From an uncultured Chthoniobacterales bacterium (GTDB lineage Bacteria; Verrucomicrobiota; Verrucomicrobiia; Chthoniobacterales; UBA10450), in the NCBI GenBank assembly GCA_955652255.1, contig CATPAW010000008.1, positions 1 through 22,218 of the forward strand: a DNA stretch of 22,218 nucleotides, written 5' to 3'. A program made the translations under genes and the position numbers. Under the pieces are notes generated by a model. That model made no database searches, was not told the DNA's origin, and worked only from the letters and a program-made list of their open reading frames with translations. Position 1 is the first letter of the stretch, and every line of letters begins with the position of its first letter. Below are positions 14,801 through 22,129 of this stretch, in pieces.

Positions 14801-15895
14801 CTATGGACTAAACAAACTCAGATACCAACGCAAAAATTGGTCGCCGCAAAACAGCCAGCTTACCGCGCCAAACGCGAGATACGGGCCGAAAGGCAATTTT
14901 GCAGACCAGACTCGTTTCCCGATCAGCAGCGTCATCAATCCGATAAGCGAGCCGAGAAGCGATCCAGCAAACACACTGAACAGCACGGCGCGCCATCCCA
15001 AAAATGCGCCAATCGCGGCAAGAAATTTCAAATCGCCCCGGCCCATGGCTTCGCGAGGAATCTGAAGTTCGCGCACAATTCCCGAGATCTGCGTCACCTG
15101 ATCGAGCGCCAGAATATCGTTTTCCACCGCGACACGATCGTAATGAAAATGCAGAACCGTGTTTCCGTACGAGTGATTGTCGATCTTGGCTTCGTCGCAG
15201 TGCAACAACAGGCGGTCCTTCTCACGCGCAAAATAGTCGCTCCACAAACTTCGCTCACTGCCGACCGCGAAATCGGCGTCCTCGCCTTGTCTCGTCCAGC
15301 TAAATAAAGTTGGCGCGTCGAGACGAATTCTCTTTTTGCCGAACGCGACTTTGCCGGCTTCCAGAACAATCAGAAGAATGAGATAGCCAAGCCCAGCCGC
15401 GAGCAAAGAACGAACTGCGGCCGCGATTCGCGAATCCGTACTCATCAATTCGGGCACGGCGAGGCTGGCGATAAATCCCGCGATCGTCCCACCGATCGTC
15501 ACCTGGTCCGGAATGATGAAGTGTTCGAAATCGACAAACGTGGCGACGATAACGAGCGAAATAAAAATCCAGTAAGCCAACGCCATCTGCCACGGAAAGC
15601 TTTGCCAGATCGCGAGAAAGAGCAGGGCGGTAAGCAACTCCACGGCGAAATAACGGGATGCGATTTTGCTGCCGCAGTTTGCGCAGCGGCCGCGCAGCAG
15701 AAACCAGCTGAGCAGCGGGAGATTCTGATGCCAGAGGATCGGCTTCTTGCAATTCGGGCAAAAAGAGCGGCGCGGTTGACTGACGGACAGATCGCGCGGC
15801 AGCCGATAAATGCAGACGTTCAAGAACGAGCCAATGGCGGCGCCAAGAACAAATGCAAAAGCGCTGAAGAGAAAGTGGTAGAGAGAATTGTCCAT
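14801..15895 (-). CDS. Prepilin peptidase (A24 family) with a large insertion
   Basis: This enzyme cleaves, and usually N-methylates, type IV prepilins and type II secretion pseudopilins in the inner membrane. It has the N-terminal domain FGAAIGSFLNVCIYRLP-like block, the two CxxC pairs Cys46/49 and Cys71/74 (CPNCKKP, CANCGSK) and the catalytic aspartates Asp122 (FVDFEHFIIPD) and Asp288 (GRGDLK). Between the two aspartates lies a hydrophilic insertion of about 95 residues (188-283, with SWTRQGEDADF and VLHFHYDRVAVEND). In most PilD proteins a short loop sits there. I start at the ATG at 15895 (MDNSLYHFLF), four bases after the tatC stop, rather than the frame extension to 15931. It is the last gene of a six-gene codirectional run. 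Confidence 0.92.
   Translation of the reverse strand: MDNSLYHFLFSAFAFVLGAAIGSFLNVCIYRLPRDLSVSQPRRSFCPNCKKPILWHQNLPLLSWFLLRGRCANCGSKIASRYFAVELLTALLFLAIWQSFPWQMALAYWIFISLVIVATFVDFEHFIIPDQVTIGGTIAGFIASLAVPELMSTDSRIAAAVRSLLAAGLGYLILLIVLEAGKVAFGKKRIRLDAPTLFSWTRQGEDADFAVGSERSLWSDYFAREKDRLLLHCDEAKIDNHSYGNTVLHFHYDRVAVENDILALDQVTQISGIVRELQIPREAMGRGDLKFLAAIGAFLGWRAVLFSVFAGSLLGSLIGLMTLLIGKRVWSAKLPFGPYLAFGAVSWLFCGDQFLRWYLSLFSP
15175..15187 (+). repeat. Dispersed word GATTGTCGATCTT, exact copy
   Basis: Exact 13-mer within the insertion of the prepilin peptidase gene, read as KIDN. Confidence 0.85.
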
Positions 15896-15899
15896 GCAA

Positions 15900-16688
15900 T
15901 CACCCGGCGGTCCCGCTCCCGCGGGATGCACGACGCTCCATCAACCACGCGATCCAGATGCAGCTTTCGTAAAGCAGGCACATCGGAAGTCCCATCGCGA
16001 TCAGAGTTAACAGGTCCGGCGCCGGGGCGATGATGGTACCGAGAATAAGAATGAGCACGATTGCATAGGGCCTCGTGCGCGCCATGAATTTGTAGGTGAC
16101 CAGCCCGAAGCGCACGAGCGCCAAAACCACGACCGGCAATTCAAAAGCGAGCCCGAAACCGAGCATGAATCGCGTCACAAAAGAATAATACTGCTGCACC
16201 GTCCAGGCTGGGGTCCAGCCCAACGACTCGGTATCGCGGAAAAAGAAGAGAATTGTTTTCGGAAGCAACCAGAAATAACAAACCAGCACGCCGAGCAGAA
16301 AAAGCGCGAAACTAACGAGGATAGCCGGGAGCAAAAAACGCTTCTCTATCGCGGTGAGCGCGGGGAGAACAAATTCCGCCAGGAAATAGAGAAGCAGCGG
16401 AAAAGAAAGAACGATGCCGGCATAAAAGGCGAGGTGAAACGAAATGACAATGGAATCGGTGATGCCGAGAGCGCGCAGCGCGCCGATTTTTTGATCGACA
16501 TCGTGCAACGGCGCCTGCATCACGCGCACGAGTATCGATCGAAATGCAAAGCAAATGATCATCGCCAGCACTAGCGCGATGGACATCTTGACAATGGTCC
16601 AGCGTAGGTCTTCCAGATGCTCGAGAAATGGCTTCGAGGTCTCGCTTTCCGGAGGCTCGCGAAAACTAAAAATGTCCCGCAGCGGCAT
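15900..16688 (-). CDS. tatC: Sec-independent translocase subunit TatC
   Basis: TatC is the receptor that binds twin-arginine signal peptides and forms the Tat translocon with TatA/B, which are not in this window. The 262-residue protein has six helices. Key features are FLEHLEDLRW near the N-terminus (signal-peptide recognition region), FGLAFELPVVV with the conserved Glu, and IIAPAPDLLT with the conserved Asp. The ATG at 16688 (MPLRDIFSF) is preferred; a TTG at 16703 would add five residues and overlap the Nudix stop. One 11-base piece of the dispersed word covers this junction. The C-terminal RRASRGSGTAG is coded by a small GC-rich inverted repeat. Confidence 0.93.
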   Translation of the reverse strand: MPLRDIFSFREPPESETSKPFLEHLEDLRWTIVKMSIALVLAMIICFAFRSILVRVMQAPLHDVDQKIGALRALGITDSIVISFHLAFYAGIVLSFPLLLYFLAEFVLPALTAIEKRFLLPAILVSFALFLLGVLVCYFWLLPKTILFFFRDTESLGWTPAWTVQQYYSFVTRFMLGFGLAFELPVVVLALVRFGLVTYKFMARTRPYAIVLILILGTIIAPAPDLLTLIAMGLPMCLLYESCIWIAWLMERRASRGSGTAG

Positions 16689-16699
16689 TGGATCGACAA

Positions 16700-17311
16700 T
16701 CAATCACGCGACTCGAGGGAAAGAAAACCATGTGCCGCCAGCTCTGCGCACATGGTCAACGTGTTGGCGTCACGAATTTCGTTCTCGGCGATCATGCGGC
16801 GCAATTCCGCGGCGCTAAATTCGCGGCAATCGACAATCGATTCCGCTTCATCGCGCGAGGAACCGGCAGACGACTCGACTGGCCGCACCAGGAAAAAGTA
16901 GCCATGTTCGTCGGTGAACCCAGGCGACGAGAAATAATGACCGAGCGGCGTGACCTCGCCACCTTTGGCCAGTTCATAGCCGGTCTCTTCGCGAAGTTCA
17001 CGCAGCGCGACTGCTTCAATTTCGCTTTCTTTCGCCTCGCCGCAATCATCGATTTGGCCGGCCGGCATTTCCCAAATTGCGGCACGTATCGGCACGCGTT
17101 CCTGGCGAAGGAGGACGATTTTTCCATCACGTGTCATTGGCGCGACGATCACGGCGGCTTTGCGGCGAACCACTGTCCAGGTCAAAGGTTGTGGACGCGT
17201 TGGCGTTCGAACGTGGTCGGTTACGACTTCAAGATGCGAGTTCGCAAAATGGATTTCACTGCCAACCGTTTCCCAACCACCTCGATCCTCGACAAGCTTA
17301 CTCCGCCTCAC
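16700..17311 (-). CDS. Nudix hydrolase, ADP-ribose pyrophosphatase-like
   Basis: This 203-residue protein has the layout of ADP-ribose pyrophosphatases (NudF type), which split ADP-ribose or related nucleotide sugars. There is an N-terminal swapped strand region, then VVRRKAAVIVAPMTRDGKIVLLRQERVPIRAAIWEMPAG and a Nudix helix ALRELREETGYEL. The loop before the helix (QIDDCGEAKESEIEAV) is about five residues longer than the usual G-x5-E-x7-REUxEE spacing, while the REL and EE residues that bind metal are kept. The start is GTG at 17311, and is uncertain. It sits 38 bases after argH and its stop abuts tatC. Confidence 0.85.
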   Translation of the reverse strand: MRRSKLVEDRGGWETVGSEIHFANSHLEVVTDHVRTPTRPQPLTWTVVRRKAAVIVAPMTRDGKIVLLRQERVPIRAAIWEMPAGQIDDCGEAKESEIEAVALRELREETGYELAKGGEVTPLGHYFSSPGFTDEHGYFFLVRPVESSAGSSRDEAESIVDCREFSAAELRRMIAENEIRDANTLTMCAELAAHGFLSLESRD

Positions 17312-17349
17312 GCCGGAAGATTATGGAGCGAGAGATGAAAAGCGAATAG

Positions 17350-18780
17350 TTAGGTAGGGACGGACCTCCAGGCCGTCCGCCTAATTCTTCGGCGCGCTCG
17401 GAGATTGCCCCTACCTCCGACAAGCTGCCCGCGCCAATGTTCGATTTGCGCGTCGACGTTCTCCGGTGATGGTGCGCCGATCGCGCGCCGTGACGCCAGC
17501 GAGCGCCGAACGTCGAACACATTTGCAACATCGACATCGAACAATGCCGAAAGTTTTTTGAGTTCCTGGCGAGGAATTTGATTGAGCGGCAACTTCGTTT
17601 TCGCGGCATGCGCCACAAGTTTGCCGACGGTCTCGTACGCTTCGCGAAAAGGCGCTCCTTTCTTCACAAGATATTCCGCCAGGTCGGTGGCAAGAAGATT
17701 TGGATCGCCCGCGGCCGCTTGCATGCGATCGCGATGAATTTTGATTTCCGGCAACATTGCCGAAAACACTTCGAGTGCGGCGCGAACGGTGTCGACCGAA
17801 TCGAAAAGCGCCTCCTTATCTTCCTGCATGTCGCGATTGTAAGAGGAACGAAGCGCTTTCAGCGTGGTCAAGATCGACATCAAATTTCCGTAGAGCCGGC
17901 CCGTTTTGCCCCGCGTCAACTCAGCCATGTCCGGATTTTTCTTTTGCGGCATCAAACTGGAGCCGGTGGAGAAGGCGTCGCTGAACTCGATGAAACCGAA
18001 TTCGCTCGTGCTCCAGGCGATCAGATCTTCGCTCAAACGCGAGAGATGAAGGCCGATCATGGCGAGGCAGAAAAGGAATTCGCAGGCAAAATCGCGATCG
18101 CCGACAGCGTCGAGACTATTCTGACTGACGCGCGCGAAACCAAGCTGACGCGCAGTCGATTGTCGATCCAAGACGATGGTCGAGCCCGCGAGCGCGCCGG
18201 AACCAAGCGGAAGAACATCGGTTCGAGTCCGGCAATCGCGGAGGCGCTCGACATCGCGCTCGAAGGCTTCGATTTGGGCGAGCAGGTAATGCGAGAAAAA
18301 GATGGGCTGCGCGCGCTGCAAATGGGTGTAGCCCGGCATGACAACATCGACGTGTTGGCCCGCGAGATTGAGCAATGCGGTTTGCAGTGAGCGAAGACGG
18401 GCGCCGATCTCCGCGATTTCGGCTTTCACATAAAGCCGCAGATCGAGCGCGACTTGGTCGTTGCGACTGCGCGCGGTGTGAAGTTTTCCTCCGGCGACGC
18501 CGATCCGTTTTGTGAGGGCGGCTTCGATGTTCATGTGCACATCTTCGAGCGATTCGTCCCACTGAAATTTTCCATTTTCGATCTCCCTCTTGATCGCCCG
18601 CAATCCATTGTCGATCTTGTCGCGTTCGTCGGCGGAAATAATGCCGGCGGCGGCAAGCGCGGCGGCATGCGCGATCGATCCGGCGATGTCGTGCGGATAA
18701 AGCCGCCAATCGAATGAAACCGATGCACTGTAACGCTGCGCTACCTCCGCCATCGGCTTGTTGAGTCTTCCTTTGCGCAT
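17350..18780 (-). CDS. argH: Argininosuccinate lyase
   Basis: ArgH splits argininosuccinate into arginine and fumarate, the last step of arginine synthesis. The 476-residue protein has the fumarase/aspartase signature GSSLMPQKKNPDMAE (mobile serine loop), HTARSRNDQVALDLRLY, PGYTHLQRAQPIFFSHYLL with the catalytic His, and GALAGSTIVLDRQ. The true C-terminus is altered: after ENVDAQIEHWRGQL the last 20 or so residues (VGGRGNLRARRRIRRTAWRS...) and the stop come from a short inverted-repeat element (17352-17416). ATG start at 18780, three bases after the folB stop. It is unlikely that the tail disturbs the fold, because the core ends before it. Confidence 0.96.
   Translation of the reverse strand: MRKGRLNKPMAEVAQRYSASVSFDWRLYPHDIAGSIAHAAALAAAGIISADERDKIDNGLRAIKREIENGKFQWDESLEDVHMNIEAALTKRIGVAGGKLHTARSRNDQVALDLRLYVKAEIAEIGARLRSLQTALLNLAGQHVDVVMPGYTHLQRAQPIFFSHYLLAQIEAFERDVERLRDCRTRTDVLPLGSGALAGSTIVLDRQSTARQLGFARVSQNSLDAVGDRDFACEFLFCLAMIGLHLSRLSEDLIAWSTSEFGFIEFSDAFSTGSSLMPQKKNPDMAELTRGKTGRLYGNLMSILTTLKALRSSYNRDMQEDKEALFDSVDTVRAALEVFSAMLPEIKIHRDRMQAAAGDPNLLATDLAEYLVKKGAPFREAYETVGKLVAHAAKTKLPLNQIPRQELKKLSALFDVDVANVFDVRRSLASRRAIGAPSPENVDAQIEHWRGQLVGGRGNLRARRRIRRTAWRSVPT
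17352..17416. repeat. Inverted-repeat (REP/MITE-like) element forming the end of argH
   Basis: The ends are AGGTAGGGAC (17352-17361) and GCCCCTACCT (17407-17416), inverted repeats with nine of ten bases paired. Inside, GGACGG (17358-17363) pairs with CCGTCC (17373-17378). Read on the minus strand it encodes the last 21 or so residues of ArgH, and the TAA stop lies just at its outer edge. It has no coding capacity of its own. Confidence 0.7.
18607..18618 (+). repeat. Dispersed word, 12-base core
   Basis: 12-base core inside argH, read as KIDN. Confidence 0.8.
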
Positions 18781-18783
18781 TGG

Positions 18784-19164
18784 TCAGTCCGTCGGCCGGG
18801 TTCGCGTCACCGTGACGGAAACATAATCGACATCCGGCAAAACAAATTTGCGCAGCTCGATCTCGATCTTTTGGATGGAGAACATTTGAAGTAAATGCGC
18901 GGCGAGACCCGCAGCCAATGTTTCGATGAGCTTATCGGATCGAGTGGCAACAAATGTTTTCGTCTCGGCGCAAACCTCCGAGTAGCTCGCCGTCTTGACG
19001 ATGTGATCATGCAATTCCTCGGCCGTTCGTTGAGGCCAGAACGTGATGCTCGCGGTCAAGCGCTGTGGCGCGGCGCGTTCTTTTTCAGGAACGCCAACAT
19101 GCGCAGCCAATTCCAACTGCTCGATGTGGATCCGATCGGAAAATAGATTTGTCTCTTTGGGCAT
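18784..19164 (-). CDS. folB: Dihydroneopterin aldolase-like protein (FolB)
   Basis: FolB converts dihydroneopterin to hydroxymethyl-dihydropterin and glycolaldehyde in folate synthesis. The protein is 126 residues, the normal size. It has DRIHIEQLELAAHVGVPEKER (substrate-binding Glu in GVPEKE), TASYSEVCAETKTFVAT, KLIETLAAGLAAHLL and the last strand with a conserved Lys (LRKFVLPDVDYVSVTVTR). The ATG at 19164 is preferred over a TTG 12 bases earlier. It is tightly coupled to argH, three bases apart. Confidence 0.85.
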   Translation of the reverse strand: MPKETNLFSDRIHIEQLELAAHVGVPEKERAAPQRLTASITFWPQRTAEELHDHIVKTASYSEVCAETKTFVATRSDKLIETLAAGLAAHLLQMFSIQKIEIELRKFVLPDVDYVSVTVTRTRPTD

Positions 19165-19227
19165 GTCGGGAATCAAAGTCGCTGCGCCGTCGATCAGAGC
19201 AAGATTCGTCCGGTTGCCCGGTTTTGA

Positions 19228-21678
19228 CTACTTCGGCGCGAGGGAGGCGAGGACCTTGTCGAAGCGCGGATCGCCGCGCAGCGGCTCCCAAATGGGATGA
19301 AGACGCAGTTGCCCGTAGCTCAGATAACTTGGAAGTTTCGCTGCCTGCTCCAATCGTTTGAGCGCGCGATCTTTTTCGCCGGTCCACGCATAAATGAGCG
19401 CCAGGTATTTGATCAATAGCGGGCCCTCGATGGCGTTTTTGCTGACTGGCATCAGCTCGACAGCACGCCGGCCTTCGCGGATGGCGTCCTCCTTATTTCC
19501 AAGAGCGGCGTCAATCACGCCGAGCGCGCACAGACCCTCGGCATAGTCCGGTTGGTCGTGCACCATTTTCTCGAGCTCTTTCCGCGCGTTGGTGAACGCG
19601 GCATGCGCTGCCGGTTGGTCGCCTCGCATGCGAGCAGCGAGACCCTCGCACCAAGTGTTAGGGAAGGGAATGCCTGCGTCGTAGCACCCACCGGGGGGCA
19701 TGGTGGCCAGCGCGCGCTCGGCCGCGGCGGAATCCCGCTCGCATAAAGCAAGAGCGAGCCATTGGTCGGCGAGAATGGGCGTCGCGTTCGCGTTCTCGGC
19801 GAGGATCGTCTGAATTGTCGTATGTAGCGGTTTTGGGTCTGCGTGCGAACTCAGCGTAACTCCAGCGCGCTGCGTCCGGAGAAATACGTCATTCGGGGCG
19901 AGCATGAGCACGCGATCCAGCGTTGCGGCCATATCGGCGTAGCGACGGAGATTTTCATAGTTCAATGAAAGTTGCTGGAGGATAACAACATTTCGCGGAT
20001 CCAGCTCCGATGCGCGCTCAAAATTTCTCGTAGATTCCTCCCACCGGCCCTGCCGCCGATCGATATAGGCGACGAGCTGAAAAGCAAGAGCGTTGTTGGG
20101 CAGCGTCTGCTGTGCGGCGGTGAGTTCCTGACGAGCACGATCGTAATCAAGGTATCCCCAGTAGAGATGTTTCGCCAGCGCCAGATGGGTCTCGCCGGCG
20201 TCTGGGCGCAAGCGGCGAAGCGATTGAATCGCCGCATCCGCCAGCGCCAGGCGTGCCGGCGTGTGGTCGAAAACGCTCTGGTAAATTAGATCGTGAGCGT
20301 GCGCCAGTTGGTAATAGGCAAGAAAAAAGGACGGGTCGCCCTTCACTGCTTCGTCCAGCAGCCTTACAGCTTCGAATAGATCTTTCCTCGGCTCACGCAA
20401 GGGATTGTTGTCGATCAGTGTCTTGGCGTGGGCGTAAAGATCGTACGCTGCGAGATCCGCCGTTGGTCGCTCTTCGATCGCGGCCTTCTCTTCTGGTGAA
20501 AGCTTACTTTTGAGTTGAGCGACTATCTTCCCGGCTAGCTCGCTTTCGATTGCGAATACGTCCGCGACATCGCGATCGTACCGTTCCGCCCAAAGGTGAC
20601 TATCCGTGCGCGCATCGATCAACTGAGCGCTGACGCGCACCCGGCCGCCGGCACGCTGCACGCTGCCTTCCAGCACATGCGCTACGCCAAGCGCCTTGGC
20701 GATCTCACGCAGATTACGCTCTGCACCGACTTTGTACTGCATTGTTGATGTGCGGCTGATTACTTTCAGGTCGGCGACCTTGGCCAAGCCAGTCAGGATT
20801 TCATCCTGCACGCCATCTGTAAAATAAGCGTTCTCTTTTTCGCCACTCAGGTTCTCAAATGGAAGAACGGCGATACTCTTCTCGGGAATGGGAGCCTCCG
20901 CGATACTAGCTATTGCCCCGGGAGCGGCCACTGCGGCCGGTGGCCGTGACGTTGAATGGAAAAAGATCAAAGAACTGATAACCAGTGCAATTGTCGACAC
21001 AAGCAAAGCAACTATAAGCGCAAACTTGGGCGAACGCGGAGCGCTAATTGGATGAACCGTGGGCGCCTGCTTCCATCTTTTCCTTCGCCTGAGTTTCTCA
21101 GGAACCTGTGGATTGCCGAGATCATCTTTGTAGAGGTTAAAGAGGTGCAGGCGCAAGCCGTGCTTCACTTCGCACTCGCCCAGATCGTGCAAGTGCGGCT
21201 GCCAATGCCGGTATTGGGATAGGTCGTCGGCCACATGCCGGGACAAAAGAATATGCCCGGCATCGCCGCAATCCATCACACGCTGCGCGACATTGATCCC
21301 TGATCCCGCTATGTTCGTTTTGTCGTTAACATCGATCACCCGATTGACCGGGCCGCTGTGAACGCCCATCCGCACCTTAACGGTCGGATGCTCTTGCAAC
21401 ACTCGGCTGATCTCGAGTGCACATCGTGCCGGCTCTTCCGGACTGTGGAAAAAAAGTAACGCCATCCCGTCTCCGGTTGGCATTCGGATTAATTTGCCGC
21501 TTGTTTCCGCCGCCCGAAAACATTCGGTGCTCCGCACCGTCTGATTCAGTTTCTGCAGCAACTCGATCTGCTCATTCACGAGCAATTTCGAATAACCCAC
21601 GACATCAATTAGCAAGAGATGTGCGATCTCGAGGGGGAGATCCGGCTTAGTCTCTGCAGACGTGTCTTGGGCTTTCAC
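19228..21678 (-). CDS. Class III cyclase-homology / FlgO-like / TPR multidomain membrane protein
   Basis: This 816-residue protein has four parts. Residues 20-135 form a class III nucleotide cyclase homology domain (LLLIDVVGYSKL with Asp25, MPTGDGMALLF with Asp70, then GINVAQRV with Asn129/Arg133). A single transmembrane helix lies at 219-240. A FlgO/TolB-N-like region at about 267-400 begins KSIAVLPFENLSGE. TPR repeats fill about 430-800. The metal Asp pair and the transition-state Asn/Arg are kept, but the two purine-selecting positions look changed (Met66 where Lys is usual, Asn122 where Asp is usual). Activity or nucleotide preference is therefore uncertain. Such proteins are thought to sense signals through the periplasmic TPR part. 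The start is GTG at 21678 directly after AAAGG. It is probably first in the codirectional run, and the role is inferred. Confidence 0.88.
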   Translation of the reverse strand: MKAQDTSAETKPDLPLEIAHLLLIDVVGYSKLLVNEQIELLQKLNQTVRSTECFRAAETSGKLIRMPTGDGMALLFFHSPEEPARCALEISRVLQEHPTVKVRMGVHSGPVNRVIDVNDKTNIAGSGINVAQRVMDCGDAGHILLSRHVADDLSQYRHWQPHLHDLGECEVKHGLRLHLFNLYKDDLGNPQVPEKLRRRKRWKQAPTVHPISAPRSPKFALIVALLVSTIALVISSLIFFHSTSRPPAAVAAPGAIASIAEAPIPEKSIAVLPFENLSGEKENAYFTDGVQDEILTGLAKVADLKVISRTSTMQYKVGAERNLREIAKALGVAHVLEGSVQRAGGRVRVSAQLIDARTDSHLWAERYDRDVADVFAIESELAGKIVAQLKSKLSPEEKAAIEERPTADLAAYDLYAHAKTLIDNNPLREPRKDLFEAVRLLDEAVKGDPSFFLAYYQLAHAHDLIYQSVFDHTPARLALADAAIQSLRRLRPDAGETHLALAKHLYWGYLDYDRARQELTAAQQTLPNNALAFQLVAYIDRRQGRWEESTRNFERASELDPRNVVILQQLSLNYENLRRYADMAATLDRVLMLAPNDVFLRTQRAGVTLSSHADPKPLHTTIQTILAENANATPILADQWLALALCERDSAAAERALATMPPGGCYDAGIPFPNTWCEGLAARMRGDQPAAHAAFTNARKELEKMVHDQPDYAEGLCALGVIDAALGNKEDAIREGRRAVELMPVSKNAIEGPLLIKYLALIYAWTGEKDRALKRLEQAAKLPSYLSYGQLRLHPIWEPLRGDPRFDKVLASLAPK

Positions 21679-21847
21679 CCTTTGTGAAGCTTAGCAACAC
21701 GTTGCCGGGGGGGTCGAGAGCAAAAGGCACTTCCCTGCCCAAACGCCGCCACATTGAGAACGATCATATTGAGCGCGAACAGGAACGAATTCGATGGAAG
21801 AAAGATCTTGCTCGTTGGGGCATGCGGCAAGATGACTGCGCTGCGGA
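21679..21847. other. Gene-free stretch, probable decayed sequence
   Basis: This 169-base piece lies between the cyclase-like start and the truncated aldo/keto reductase. I see no convincing gene, promoter or repeat. Minus-strand reading gives a hydrophobic open frame (PSNSFLFALNMIVLNVAAFG) that I cannot assign. It could be a remnant of a lost gene next to the reductase fragment. Confidence 0.4.
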
Positions 21848-22075
21848 TCAGAGCAAACTCATTTCGTTTTTCGAAAAGACTTTGGCGATTATCTCTTCGC
21901 TAAGTCCATTTCCGCAAGCGTCGAACAGCGTGATCCCGAGATCGAACGCCTTGTGCATGAGCGCGACCGCTTCGCCCTCGGTAAAATTCCCCCACCAGCC
22001 GGTCGAAACCGTCCAGAGGCCAAATCCGACCTCGCTCACCGTCAGGTCGGTGTTCTTGTAAGTGCGAAACTTCAC
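21848..22075 (-). pseudogene. N-terminal fragment of an aldo/keto reductase
   Basis: The 75 residues begin FRTYKNTDLTVSEVGFGLW and continue EGEAVALMHKAFDLGITLFDA, an unmistakable aldo/keto reductase N-terminus (first strand and TIM-barrel helix, GFGLW and the strand with FDA). The family continues with a Tyr-containing catalytic segment such as 'ADTYGNGLSEE'. Here it reads FDACGNGLSEE, so about four residues including the catalytic Asp/Tyr are missing. The frame then ends at MSLL-stop, while a complete enzyme has 280 or more residues. The start is GTG at 22075. The rest of the gene is absent in the window. It is probably non-functional. Confidence 0.75.
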
Positions 22076-22129
22076 GACTCAAATCTCAACGCATTTTCTA
22101 AGGACGCCAAGAACCTTTGAAAGCCTCTC

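Noticed and set aside
14405..15307. 300-codon plus-strand open frame over the membrane protein and the prepilin peptidase
   Set aside because: Spans a real gene in another frame and the antisense of another; composition is Arg/Gln/His-rich and unstructured.
15911..15926. GC-rich inverted repeat at the end of tatC as a terminator
   Set aside because: Short, inside coding sequence, no T-run, and pilD continues four bases after the stop.
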